Shown here: piece after piece, positions 26,312 through 38,781 of the stretch | How positions within the stretch are numbered: the stretch's first letter is position 1 | Layout: each line of letters begins with the position of its first letter | NCBI GenBank assembly: GCA_008933995.1 | Contig: WARS01000063.1 | Location: 2,732,012 to 2,796,011 of the forward strand | Source of the DNA: Datnioides undecimradiatus | Lineage: Eukaryota > Chordata > Actinopteri > Lobotiformes > Datnioididae | Reading direction: 5' to 3' | DNA length: 64,000 nucleotides | The notes under the pieces: generated by a model | The model's input: only the letters and a program-made list of their open reading frames with translations | The model's database searches: none | Told to the model about the DNA's origin: nothing | Program-made: the position numbers and the translations under genes

Positions 26312-27212
26312 CTGACAGACACACACACTCTGTCAGTGGGCAGTTAGACACTGATCATGAGTCTGATCATCAGCGCTGGCTCCGCCTCCTGCCACTGTCT
26401 GTTTGGATTTGTCTCTGGGAATTGGTTTCCTCAACTTTCACACATCGATCGACTTATTGATGAACTGCTGCTCTGAAACCGGAGCAGCAGGACTCCACCG
26501 CCTGGCCTCTCACCTCTTACCAGGCGAGGGAGTCGTTACCATGGTAACCAGTGTCTGCGCTTACAGTCTGTGGTTCCACATGTTCAGACGTGTTCAACAT
26601 GTTTTGATGCAAAGAAGAAAGTTTTTACCTTCTCTGCTGCAAAGAACTGAGACCCTCCTCCTGGAGTGACACGCATGACTGCAGACAGACAGGCAGACAG
26701 ACAGACAGGTAGGCAGACAGACAGACAGGCAGACAGAGAGGCAGAGAGACAACAGTAATCAGATTACAGCAGGTATCTTTGAGGGTCTGAGACCAGCTGG
26801 TTCTCCAGAGTCAGTCTCGGTCCTCACATTGTTCTGTTACCTTCTCTTCTCCAGTCGGGCCTGCAGAGCAGATCCGTTCCTCTGGTTCCACTCAGGATGG
26901 ACGTGTAACCAGCGGCGACGGCCCGGGGTCCCGGGCCGGTCAGCTACCATGGAAACGGAGGAGGGAACTCTGCAGGAAAGCATCATGTTGTAGTTGATCT
27001 GTCATACTGACAGAGGAGGTGTGTGTGTATGTGTGTGTGTGTGTGTGTTACTAACCTTACCCTAGTCCCAGCTGGCTGCAGGTCAGTTTGCTCAGGTCGT
27101 GGTTCCACTCGTCAGCACAGACCTGATACTCTGCCGCCGTCCTGAACACCGTCAATACAGACCCCGATCGATCGGAGAGAGACACTGGAGAGAGAGAGAG
27201 CCGATCAATACA

Positions 27213-27248
<36 letters not shown>

Positions 27249-30200
27249 ATGCGTGCCCGTGTCATACCACAGTTCCACTCATCAGAGCTGTCTGCACAGT
27301 GTTTCTTGCCGTCACACCACAGAGTCCGATGGACACACTGGTGGTTGTTGCAGGAGAGCTCGTTGTCTCTGCACACAGCTGAGGATCAATCAACACCATC
27401 AATAACAATCAGAGGGCTTGTTATCAGACAGGGTGACATCAGCTGGCTGTTGTAATGATAACAATACGAAGGCTTCAGACCAGCCTCACTGACTCACAGC
27501 AGTTGGCCTCATCCACCAGCAGGGGGCAGTCAGGGAACCCATCACAGATCATACTGGCCTTAATACACACCTTACTGCCGGGACACTCCCACAGAGCACG
27601 CTCAGAACAGCCTGCCACACACAGAGAGGGGCATCACTGACAGCACAGACACCGACACCGACACAGACACAGACAGCACAGACACAGACAGCACAGACAG
27701 CACAGACACAGACAGCACAGACACAGCACAGACACAGACTGTCAGGATGTGTCTCACCACAGTTGTCCTCATCACTGTGGTCGTCACAGTCCAGATGTCC
27801 ATCACAGCGTTTGGTTGCCAGGACGCACCGACCTGACCGACACTTGAAGTGGCTGGGAGAACACTCTGTTGCCATGGCAACGCCAAACAAACAACAATAA
27901 AAGATTAAAAGAAAACAACAAACGGAAAACAACAAACCAACTATTTTCTATGTTTGTGGGAGCGTCAATGGAACGAACCGTCAACCCCGGCCTCCGGCAG
28001 GAGACACGTCATGTTCCCTCCCTCCTCTGGAAACTGGCTACAGTCAGAGTCCTCAGGCCACTGCAATCCCACAATGCCGAGCACCGACTCACACTTCCCC
28101 TTCGCATTACGACACAATGACCTGCAGGACGGAGACACGACTTTAAATAATCCTGACGGACTAATTAACCAACGAGCAGAGTGGCCCAGTGGCCGCCTAC
28201 CTGCAGGGTGGGACCCTCTGCAGCGTGAGCGGGTCACACTTGGGTACCAGCAGGGTGCAGGCGTAGAACATGAGGTACTGGTAGCAGCCGGTCTGGACCA
28301 GGGCCGGGAACAGGGAGGACTCCCAGGACACGGAGCTCTCCCTCTGGGACAGGTGGCCCAGGTAGTTGGGGTAGCTTGTCAGGTTGTAGGGCAGGTTCAT
28401 GCACAGCTCCAGGCTGATGGGCTCACAGCGAGCTGGGCCGCAGGGAGGTGGGAGACCAGCAGGGGGGACACCACACGGGGGGGGGTGGACACACAGTAGG
28501 GGGGACCACACAAAGGGGGGACACCACACAGGGGGGACAGCAGAGGGACACCCACAGCGGGGGGGACACCACACAGCAGGGGAGAGAGCAGGGGGGACGA
28601 CACACAGAACTGATTCATTAAAAACTGCAACAGTAAACATCAACAACGGGTTTCTTTAGACAACAACAACAATGACGAGGACTCACTGCAGTTGTTGTTG
28701 TTGTTTCGGGGGTCACAGGCGGCGCTGCCCCCCCCACACGCTGACGGACAAGAAGTGGAGATACAGCTGGGCTGACCAGGAACACACACACCCTGAGCTG
28801 GAACACACACACAAGAGATGTGAGACAGGCAGACAGACAGACAGACAGACAGAGACAGGCAGACAGACAGGTGTCTCACTCCCTGCTCTTTTGCTGCAGT
28901 GCCTCGTCGCTGCCAGTCCTTACAGTCGTCCTCTCCCGTCACATCAAAGGCCGACCGATGTACCTGGACCGCCCTGCACTCCAGCAGACCCTGACCCCAA
29001 GAAGGCACAGACAATAGCCACACACACAAGTATATTATAACACAGTATGGCAACAACATGCTGTAACAGTCAATGTTTTCGTCGTCATGGAGACAGCAGG
29101 TGGTTTCAGTGCGCTGACTCTCTGTCATGAGGAGCAAATTCGAGTCAGACGAGGCTCCTGGGCATCGGCTGTCACCTAAACACAACTGATGTTACTCCCG
29201 ATTCATGAGTTCATATCACAGACTCCAGCACAGACTATCAGACTCAGCACAGACTCAGCACAGACTGCACAGACTCATCAGACTCAGCACAGACTCAGCA
29301 CAGGCCTCACTCAGACTCATCACAGACTCCATCAGACTCCATCAGACCTGTGCACAAACTCAGCACAGACTCAGCACAGACTCATCAGACTCATCACAGA
29401 CTCATCAGACTCAGCACAAACTCATCAGACTCATCACAGACTCATCAGACTCAGCACAAACTCAGCACAGACTCAGACTCATCAAAAACTCAGCACAGAC
29501 TCAGCAGACTTGTCAGACTCAGCACAGACTCATCACTCATCAGACTCAGCACAGACTCATCAGACTCATCACAAACTCAGCACAGACTCATCAGACTCAG
29601 CACAGACTCATCAGACTCAGCACAGACTCATCAGACTCAGCACAGACTCATCAGACTCAGCACAGACTCATCAGACTCAGCACAGACCCATCAGACTCAG
29701 CACAGACTCATGTGATATCAGGTTGTGACTCACAGCAGTTGAGCTCGTCGCTCTTGTCCAGACAGTCGTGGTCTCCGTCGCACAGCCAGTCTCTGGACAC
29801 ACAGCGACCATCACCACAACGATGCTCACGGGCCAGATCACACACTGACATGATCGGAAAAACACAATGCATTGTGGGATTGTTAGTACGATAATGAATA
29901 AATAACAACAAATAAATGTAAACACACTCAAAAACATCATCAATGTGCAGGAGTCACAACAGTAACCACTTCACAAAGTACAACAACAAAAGGTCAACAC
30001 CAGAACAGCTGACAGATAACAACACACACTGCACTGTTACTCTGTGTGTGTGTGTGTGTATGTGTGTGTGAGCTGCAAAGGCAGTTCTCACCACAGTTGA
30101 GTTCATCGCTCAGATCTCCACAGTCGTCATAACCATCACACACCAGGGCGGGCGAGAGACACCGACCAGTGTTACACCGAAACTGTCCATCTGCAATAAC

Positions 30201-31818
30201 ACTGGAGAGAGAGGAGAGAGACAGAGACAGACAGACAGATAGAGAGAGACAGACAGAGAGATTGGAGAGAGAGGCAGAGAGCAGACAGAGAGACAGACAC
30301 AAGAGAGAGAGAGACAGAGAAAGAGACAGACACAGACAGAGAGAGACAGACAGAGACAGTGCTGATTTGTTCTTCTTCATGTCTTTTCCGTCACACTTCC
30401 TGTTTAATTGAAAGCTGTATCTCAGGTCGATGCTGAGTCTGTTTCATCTCGTTTCATCTTTAATCGTATTTCGTTTCCATTTTCTTTTTCGCTTCTTCTC
30501 TTGTTTTGACATGCTCCTTTTGTGTTTCTCTTTCGTCGTTTGTTGTTTGTTTGAACTTGTTGATCTACTTCTACAGCAAAACATCCTGTTGTCGTGAAAG
30601 AGAGGTCAGACTGGAGGCGAGAGACATAAACCCACAGAGACAAAACTCCTCTTTTTTACATTCAGCCTATAGTCTCCTTACATTGCCATGACGACGCCTT
30701 TGTGTCACACATACACAAACAGTTCTGGGGCTGTCGTCCAATCAATCACCTGCAAACACATCACCACGACAACAAGCCCAAAACTCCCTCTGCTATTTAT
30801 ACAGTTTCTCCACTATACTGTGTGTGTGGGTGTGTGTGTGTGTGGCAGTAGGTAGGGGTGTGTGTGTTGTTACCACAGTGTGTCTTATCGCCCAGTCACA
30901 GTCGCGGTACCTATTACACACCAGTTTCTGAGGGACGAAATCCCTCAAGCAGTATCACAGGAAGTGGTCCTTCCTTACCACAATAACAGCTGCCAACCAA
31001 TGAGAGAGGGAGCTGTGACGCCATCAAACCGCCTGATTCAGATTAGAGGCTTAAATGTGGTGTGTGTGTGGCTTACTCACAGGTTTCTTGATCTGTCTCG
31101 TGTGTAGTAGGCAGAAGGCCCAGGGCCTGGGCTGCTGTTAAGGGAGATGATGATGGAGACAAAGCAGAGGTGACGTTGCTGAACTGCGAGCAGCGCAGGA
31201 AGTCGGGCCAGGAGGCGTTGAACATCTGCAGGACGGGCTCGCAGCCTTCCCTCGCCGCCTCACAGAATGACGCACAGGGCAGCACAACCTGTCTGCACAC
31301 ACACAGACACACACACACAGAAACACACAGATACACACACACAGAAACACACAGATGCACACACACACAGAACACACACACACACAGAAACACACACATA
31401 CACAGAAACACAGAAACACATGATACACAGAAACACACACACAGAAACACACACACACAGAAACACACAGATAAACACACACACACAGACAAAACACACA
31501 GATACACACACACAGAACACACACACACACACAGAAACACACACACACACACACAGAAACACACAGATACACACACACACAGAAACACACACATACACAG
31601 ACACACACATACACAGAAACACAGAAACACACAGATACACAGAAACACACATACACAGAAACACACACACACAGAAACACACAGATACACACACACACAG
31701 AAACACACACACACACACAGAAACACACGTGCACTTGTCAGGAAAGACGTTTCCAGTAACACACAGATACCCAGAATCCTCCTGTCAGAGGTCAGGCAGG
31801 GTTGAAGCGACTGAACAA

Positions 31819-31859
<41 letters not shown>

Positions 31860-33104
31860 GCGGTGTCTTGACTTCAGAGTGAGAGTGTTATTCTTGGCCA
31901 TGAGAGTTTAAACACACACACACACACTCTGTGTCCCACTTACAGTCTGAACAGCTGAGCTCTCTCAATTATTGGACAACATCTGGACACACATTTCATA
32001 TTTGTGTGTTTGCATGTTTGTGTATTTGTGTGTGTGTGTGCATCCTAGGGTCCATTCCAACACACAACACGTGTGTGACAGTGTGTGAGGCAGGAAGCTG
32101 TGTGCCAGGCATTCTGCTGCTGCTGTCGGCAGACGCACTCCGGCAGCGCCTACAGTGAGCAGCCAAACAGCATGATGTGCTCCGGTAGCAGGACAGTCTG
32201 CTGAGGTAGCTGAAGAACCTGCACGGCGAGACGGGTCATCAGATCAGCGTGAACGACCATGTGACCGCAGCAGGAAGTTGGTCTCTGGCCAGTTAGCCAG
32301 TTAGTCGGCCAGCTGTTAGCTGCTAGCTTCACATGGTAGCGCAGGGTTAGCCAGTGTGCTAGCAGTCCTGCTGACTCAGACTGTGAGCTTGAAGCAGCAG
32401 GGGTCTGAGGATGCAGTTACCTTAGCAACATGTCGGCCTCAGAGCCTTCACTACGCAATGGAGAGGACAGTCATGTTTGGTTGTAGGCAACATGTGACAC
32501 TGAGGCTCGAGGATCAGCGACAGCTTCTGCAGACAGACAGGACAACGCGGAGCGAAGTTCGATGGATCTGAGCTGAATGACTGGATGTTATTGATCGATG
32601 TACAGATTCATTCATTTTGTTTCATGCATTATTCAGTGAAAAAGTATAAATATAACAAAAATTTCAAAAGGCGCTCGGACATTTGTCACCATGAGGTCAC
32701 TGGTGATGGCATTTCCTGAGTACAGCTGTTAGCCTCGGCCGCTTATTCAGCTGCTGCTAGTTAACCCGCCAACTAGCTAACAAGCTAATCTGGTGACTGC
32801 CCACTGTCCTCAATCATCATCAGGAGGACGGAGGCTCATTAGCATTCACCTCCACAGAGGGAGACACTGAAGGACAGCGGAGGAGCACGGAGACACAGAG
32901 ACGAGGAGAATATTAAAATAGAAATTGAATGAAATATCATCACACACACACAGAAACACACACACACAGAAACACACACACAGAAACATACACACACAGA
33001 AACACACACACAGAAACATACACACAGAAACACGCACACACAGAAACATACACACACAGAAACACACACACACACACACACACAGAAACACACACACACA
33101 GAAA

Positions 33105-33135
<31 letters not shown>

Positions 33136-35019
33136 GAAACACACACACAGTCCATCAGGTCAGAGGAGAAAATGCAGATCTGAATTTCAGCTCAGAGACT
33201 CTGTGCAGCTTCACACCACACACACACACACACACACAGAAACACACACACACACACACACACACTGCAGTAATGGAGACTAATAAGACTTAGTGTTTGA
33301 CAGAAAAGGACGGAGACACCAGAGGGATCAGGGATTATCCCGCCTCCAGCGATACCTGAGTTCATGTCGCCGGGTGTGCTGTGCCTCGTCCAGGCGGTGC
33401 TCAGTGACGCCACAGAGCTCAGCCAATCAGGGAGGCGCCAGGGTGTGAGCTGTGCGGGTGTGGCCTGAGAGGTGGAGGCGGGGTCAGGAGGCGCGCTGGT
33501 GGTGATGGCAGGTGTGCTGCGGTCGCGATCGGATGTGACATCCTCGACGCTATGGTTTCGCAGCGACGATGTGACACTCCCCGTCTCAAAGGAGGAGGGG
33601 TTTGTGCTGCTGTCATGGTAACCAGGGTCACTGTCGGCAATGGGTTCAGGCGATGGCAGCGGGCTGGAGTCCAGGAGGCCACTGCTGAATATACCTGCAG
33701 GAACACACACACACACAGAAGCACATACAAATACACACACACATAAACACACACACACACAGAAACACACGCACACACAGAAACACATATACACATACAC
33801 ACACTGAAACACACTGAAACACACACACACAATGAAGCACACACACACAGAAACACATACACACACACAGAAACACATACACACACAGAAACACACGCAT
33901 ACACAGAAACACATAAACACATACACACACACAGAAACACATACACACACACAGAAACACATACACACACAGAAACACATACAAATACACACACACATAA
34001 ACACATACACACACACAGCAAAACACATATACACACACACATAAACACATACACACACACAGAAACACATACACACACATAAACACATACACACACACAG
34101 AAACACACGCACACACAGAAACACATACACACACAGAAACACATACAAATACACACACACACATAAACACATACACACACACATAAACACATACACACAC
34201 AGAAACACACGCACAGCCAGAAACACATAAACACATACACACACACAGAAACACAGCATTACTACTACTGGTGAAACACATACACACACAGAAACACATA
34301 CACACAGAAACACATACAAATACACACACACATAAACACATACACACACACAGAAATACATACAAATACACACACACATAAACACATACACACACAGAAA
34401 CACATACACACACAGAAACACATACAAATACACACACACATAAAACACATACACACACAGAAACACATACACACACACAGAAACACATCACACACACAGA
34501 AACACATAAACACATACACACACAGAAACACATACACACACACAGAAACACATACACACACACAGAAACACATAAACACATACACACACACAGAAACACA
34601 TACACACACACAGAAACACACATCTTTGCTTGATATCAATCTTGAGATACAAATAAAAAAACATTTTCGTATCCAGAAAGTTCTTGTACACCACGTGGTC
34701 AGAGAGTGTGTGTGTGTGTATGTGTGTGTGTGTGTGTGTGCACGTACTGCTGAAGGCATGTGTACTGCAACAACTGCTGAACACAGGCTCTGTGTGTGTG
34801 TGTGTGTGTGTTCAGGGAGATCTCATGAATAGTGTCAGAGTGATCTAGTTACCATGGTGACCCAGACTGATCTATTTACATGTCATCAGTCACACTCTGG
34901 GACTGTGTACCTGGTGAATGACTTCATGATGTAATGAATGAATGAGATTAAAGGGTCAGTTCACCCAAACGTGTCGGTTCAGGCTGCGCTATAAATACAC
35001 CCATTACATAAACTTCTAC

Positions 35020-35050
<31 letters not shown>

Positions 35051-35331
35051 CTCACATCTCAACAGCAACGCCACACACGTCACATGACATCAAGTGTCAC
35101 ACGCCAAATGCTCCTTTACTTCACGCTGTAGGAGCAGAAAACACAAAGAAAACAGAAGTGACTACCCGATGCTGGTAAGCCAGCTGCCTGCTCAGGACAC
35201 ACACCTGCCTGCTCTCACAGCAGAGAGTGATGTCGTGGCTATGGAGCAGAGACAAGTGAATGACGGAGGGAAGAGATAGAAGGAGACCATCAACTGTTTA
35301 ATGAGGGAGGAACATACACACACACACCGAC

Positions 35332-35368
<37 letters not shown>

Positions 35369-36128
35369 GAGTCGAGGAGGAGGCAACAGAAAACAGCTGC
35401 AGAGGAAGAAAAGCTCATTGTGTCTGATGTGTGACAGACAGAGAGAGAGAAGAGGGGTGGAGGAGGTGGGTGAAGGTGGAGGAGGGGGAGGAGGAGGATG
35501 GAGGGTGGGGGATGGAGGGAAGGTGGGAGGAAGCAGAGGAGGATGGAGGGACAGTGGAGGAAGCAGAGGAGGATGGAGGGATGATGGAGGAAGAGGAGGA
35601 GGAGGCAGGAGGAGGAGGAAGAGGAGGAGGAGGAGGAGGAGGAGGGAGGAGGATGGAGGAGGAGGAGGAGGAGGAGGATGGAGGAGGATGGAGGAGGTGG
35701 AGGAGGTGGAGGAGGATGGAGGTGATGGAGGAGGAGGAGAGCATGGAGGAGGAGGAGGAGGATGGAGGGTAGGTGGAGGAAGCAGAGGAGGATGGAGGGA
35801 TGAGAGGAAGAGGAGGACGCAGGGAAGGTGGAGGAAGCAGAGGAGGATGGAGGGTGATGGAGGAGGTTGGGATAGGAGGAGGAGGGGGGATTGATGGAGG
35901 AGGATGGGAGTGATGGAGGAGGAGGAGGAGGATTGATGGAGGAGGAGGAGTGATGGAGAGAGGATGGAGGAGGAGGAGGAGGAGGAGGATTGATGAGGAG
36001 GAGGAGGAGGAGGTTCAGTTTTACTTCTCAAATATTTGAAATTTTTTCAGTCTGAGTGTTTGAGACTGTAACGCTGCTCCTGATTGGCTGAGGGACTCCC
36101 TGCTGTCATGGTGACAAGAGGAGGCATG

Positions 36129-36185
<57 letters not shown>

Positions 36186-38781
36186 CACACACCCACTCAT
36201 ATGATGTAATTAACGCGGCTGTGAATTAATTAGAGAATGTGAATGTGTCATCTCCCTCCCCACGCTGTCCTCCATCAGCCTGCTCTCATCCTTCCTACCT
36301 TCACATCCTTCCTTTCATCCTCCTATTCTTCCTTTCTCCTTACTCCCCCCATCCATCCATCCTTCCCTCCTTCTTTTCCTTCAGCCCTACTTCCTCCCTT
36401 CTTCCTTTCCATCCATCCTCTTGCTTTCTTCTTTTGTCCTTTTCCTTCTCTCCTCCATCCTTGCCACCTTCCTACTCTCCTTCACATTCCTTTCCTCCCT
36501 TTTCTACATGAAGAATGAAGCTGACCTAGAAGTTAGGCTTAGCTTAGCTCAGTTTAGCACAAAGTGGAGGCAAAGTAACTGATAATGAATTGAATTACTG
36601 ACGAAAAAGAAGAAAGAAAAGGCAACGATTGGTTCAGAGAATCATAGCAGGAACACGCTAACCAAGCTAACAGAGCTACATAGTTTTAACAGAAGCAGGG
36701 CCAACCAAGCTAACAGAGCTAAGGAAGCACAGAGCCTAGGCGTTAACAGAGCTAACATTATTCAGAGTTTTGGTGTAAAACGTCTCATTTTCCATCAAAC
36801 TGAACTTTATTTGAAGGCGATGCTCCTCGCCCCCCCTGCAGGTCACAGACCGCCACTGTCACACCTCACGCCGTGTGTGTGTGGGGTGGGGGGGGTACCT
36901 GTGAGGGCGAGGACCAGCAGCAGCAGGCTGACTGTGGGGACCAGGATGTAGAGGAGAAGTCGAAGGTGATTGGTCGATCCCAGCTTATGAGGACATGACT
37001 CCCTGCCCATCCCGGCCTCGGCTCTCGAGTTTTGAGCCCAGGACACATCAACAGATTAAACACATTAAGGTCACTAACGGGCTATTGATAGGGTCACTCC
37101 TTCTTAAAAAGCCACCTGGGTGTGTGTGACGTCACAGCAAGAAGTAGGATTTCTGAGGAGTCATAACGTTAACAGGTATTGGCTGACGGAGAGCTCGCCA
37201 CGCTAACCCATCTGCCTGAAGAGTTCTGCCCCTCCCCCTGTGGGTTATTAATAATGCAGGGTGGGGAGGGCGGGTGACCCGGTGTTTTAGTCCCTCAGAG
37301 CTCTGCTGGACCCCTGAAGTTATTTTTTAAAGCAGGCGACGACGAGCCGACACTGAGTTAATGACCTGCAGCCACTCTTGCTCTAAATACTGCTCTGCCT
37401 CCACTCCACCTCCCTCTCTCTCTCTGTAATCAATACATCACCCACTGAGTTCATTGACCACGCTTGACTGACCGTCAGCCGCTGGTGTCTGCAGCCCTGA
37501 TGGACAATTTGTCTTCGTTTCCATCCAATTTAACTGACCTTGAAGCTGATTTTCTGCAGATCAACTGCTATGGAAGTTGAAGTTTAAAGGCTTTTATTCT
37601 GAAGGACATAAAGGACGGGAGCTGGAAGAGGACAAAAAGTGTTTCCAGGAGCAAAGTGGAATTTGTTTTTTATGTTTGCTGAAGTTGCAGTCGCTCGGTT
37701 CGTGACCAGGAGCTTCGGCAGGTTTCAGCTCGCCTGAGAATCGGCGACATCATCACGCCAGCTTCAGTGATAATAACTCGCGGCGCGTCTTGTCATCACT
37801 TCACGCAAACGCCTGCGCACATGAACCGCACTCCACTCACTGAATTTTAGGATTTGTCAGTCATGTTTGAGCTGACGAATGGAAACTGAAGCCGTGAATC
37901 AAATGGAACATAATTACATTAATAATCGGTTTATGGATTCCACTAACCGATCAATCAGTTAATCCATAAAACCGCTTTTTTTCCACACTCTGAATAAAAA
38001 TGCTAAATAAAAATCATCAGATGTCATTTAGACGCCTAACGATGCACCTGATCATCACTTTCTCTGGCAGGATGTTAACTGTCCAGAGTGAAGCTAATTA
38101 ATCATTGATTTTAGATCAATAATCTATAAATAAAAAACACGTAGTTTCAAAATACCGTATAAATAAATAAATAAATAAATAAATCATCTCAACATCCTTT
38201 TACTTTTACGCTAGTGTTTTCAGTCAGATGACAGACTGAGCTTTAACAGTTATCAGTGATTGATTATTAAAAATCAGTTGTTTTAACACCAATAATAAAG
38301 TTTATTGATTTTCACTCAGTGTTTCTATTCACTGATTGTCACTATTATAAGTAAACAACACAATAAACTGAATGCTTAATGATCATAATGAGCTAACAAA
38401 CCAATCAGCTGATTGATCATCAATAAAACAACTATTAACTGCAGAAACACGGAAATTAATTAGTAATGATCTCAAACATGCGACGTTTCAAACAGCTAAT
38501 CGATCATGAAACTCGTCGCAGCTGGACTCGGTGGAGTTATTGATCAGGTGTTTTCGGTGGAGCAGCCCCGGACATGCGGAGGGACGGAGGAGACAGGAGA
38601 CGAGGAGACAAGGAGAGCGAGCGGAACATTCAAGGACAGCGACACCGAGGAGAGGTAGAGACAGACAGGCGGAGAGAGAGACAGCCGACAGAGAGACAGA
38701 CAGGGACTCACCGCCGCAGTTCCCGCTCCGCTGAAGGTGACACGCGGGTAGGTCTCCAGCCGCGCGGACAACAGGACCCAT
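24982..38781 (-). CDS. corin: corin, atrial natriuretic peptide-converting protease
   Basis: Type II membrane serine protease; in vertebrates it cleaves pro-ANP at the cell surface. Exons: 38712-38781 (start), 36899-37021 (cytoplasmic end plus [21 protein letters not shown]), 33356-33694 (Ser/Thr/Pro stem), 32421-32526 and about 32137-32218 (frizzled 1, damaged), 31081-31292 (frizzled 1 end), 30874-30989 (LDLR 1, damaged), 30092-30190, 29734-29844 (LDLR 2, 3), 28880-28990 (LDLR 4, damaged), 28687-28797 (Cys-rich repeat before frizzled 2), 28201-28432 and 27979-28121 (frizzled 2), 27758-27865, 27498-27611, 27268-27378 (three more LDLR), 27061-27184, 26841-26969, 26629-26678 (SRCR), then five protease exons 26125-26311 to 24982-25164. 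From 28797 to the stop all phases agree and the domain order matches human corin. The acceptor of the TM exon is weak but in phase with both neighbours. The lesions in the N-terminal half mean the gene is either misassembled there or not fully functional. Neighbour nfxl1 follows as in human. Confidence 0.9.
25590..25672. repeat. GCTAACAGGAGCT minisatellite, short copy
   Basis: About six tandem copies of GCTAACAGGAGCT in the corin intron between protease exons 25695-25803 and 25323-25456. It shares its core with the 18930-19640 array in slc9b2. Confidence 0.9.
28441..28605 (+). repeat. G-rich GGGGGGACACCACAC repeat
   Basis: Repeated runs of five to eight G separated by ACACCACA or ACACAGCAG spacers, immediately upstream of the frizzled 2 acceptor of corin (minus strand: a C-rich polypyrimidine stretch). 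Several G-runs lie close enough for G-quadruplex folding on the plus strand. Confidence 0.8.
29217..29712. repeat. minisatellite, CAGACTCATCAGACTCAGCA unit
   Basis: About 500 bp of tandem CAGACTCATCAGACTCAGCA units and shorter variants, in the corin intron between LDLR 3 and LDLR 4, starting 22 bp from the LDLR 3 donor. All three plus-strand frames are open through much of it, giving meaningless [20 protein letters not shown] ORFs. Confidence 0.92.
31295..31725. repeat. (CA)n with AGAAACACACA interruptions
   Basis: Roughly 430 bp of CACACAGAAACACACAGATA variants in the corin intron just 5' of exon 31081-31292. The Val-Cys and Thr-His open frames over it are repeat artefacts. Confidence 0.9.
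32940..33275. repeat. CACAGAAACACA minisatellite
   Basis: Same family as 31295-31725: ACACACAGAAAC units and pure (CA)n, in the corin intron between the stem exon and frizzled 1. A non-repeat island occupies about 33150-33218. Confidence 0.88.
33705..34625. repeat. large CACACAGAAACACATACA minisatellite
   Basis: About 920 bp of tandem CACACAGAAACACATACA with AAATACACACACACATAA variants, starting about 10 bp upstream of the corin stem exon (33356-33694). It is one of the longest arrays in the window. The 428-codon minus-strand frame of Cys/Val/Phe over it, which runs on into the stem exon, is not a gene. Confidence 0.92.
35430..36015 (+). repeat. polypurine (GGA)n tract
   Basis: Almost 600 bp in which the plus strand is nearly all purine: GGAGGAGGA, GGATGGAGG and AAGCAGAGGAGGATGGAGG units. 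It lies in the large corin intron between stem and TM exons. Long GGA mirror repeats can form triplexes. Confidence 0.92.
36245..36515 (+). repeat. polypyrimidine (CCTT)n tract
   Basis: About 270 bp of TCCTTCC/CTTCCTCC on the plus strand, the opposite strand bias to the purine tract 230 bp to its left, in the same corin intron. Confidence 0.88.

Larger units (their letters stand above)
28880..32526 (-). other. corin: corin ectodomain segment with frame lesions
   Basis: Frizzled 1 is recognisable but broken. Exon 32421-32526 carries QCHMLP in one frame and, one frame over and after a TGA, the segment ending EADMLLR. Exon 32137-32218 reads [12 protein letters not shown], then shifts frame to HIMLFGCSL and meets TAG at 32150-32152. 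LDLR 1 (30874-30989) reads QKLVCN.YRDCD and then loses frame before the SDE-type calcium site. LDLR 4 (28880-28990) has small indels and no clean acceptor. Interleaved exons 31081-31292 ([14 protein letters not shown]), 30092-30190 and 29734-29844 are undamaged. LDLR 2 lacks the usual first cysteine. Confidence 0.75.

Noticed and set aside
29189..29894. 229- and 179-codon plus-strand frames ([11 protein letters not shown] type)
   Set aside because: Pure translation of the 20-base minisatellite in a corin intron.
33192..34478. 428-codon minus-strand frame of Cys/Val/Phe, and similar ones at 31073-31762 and 46823-47471
   Set aside because: The composition comes directly from (TG)n-type repeats; all frames stay open and no domain is present. 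The last part of the 33192-34478 frame overlaps the real corin stem exon only by chance continuation.
35192..36031. 279-codon Pro/Ser-rich minus frame and its 197-codon plus-strand Gly/Arg counterpart
   Set aside because: Both are translations of the (GGA)n polypurine tract, with no splice or domain support.
24982..38781. corin as a decayed pseudogene
   Set aside because: The protease, SRCR, frizzled 2 and most LDLR exons keep every splice phase and all catalytic residues. The lesions are confined to a few exons and look like consensus indels, so I kept it as a gene with flagged damage.
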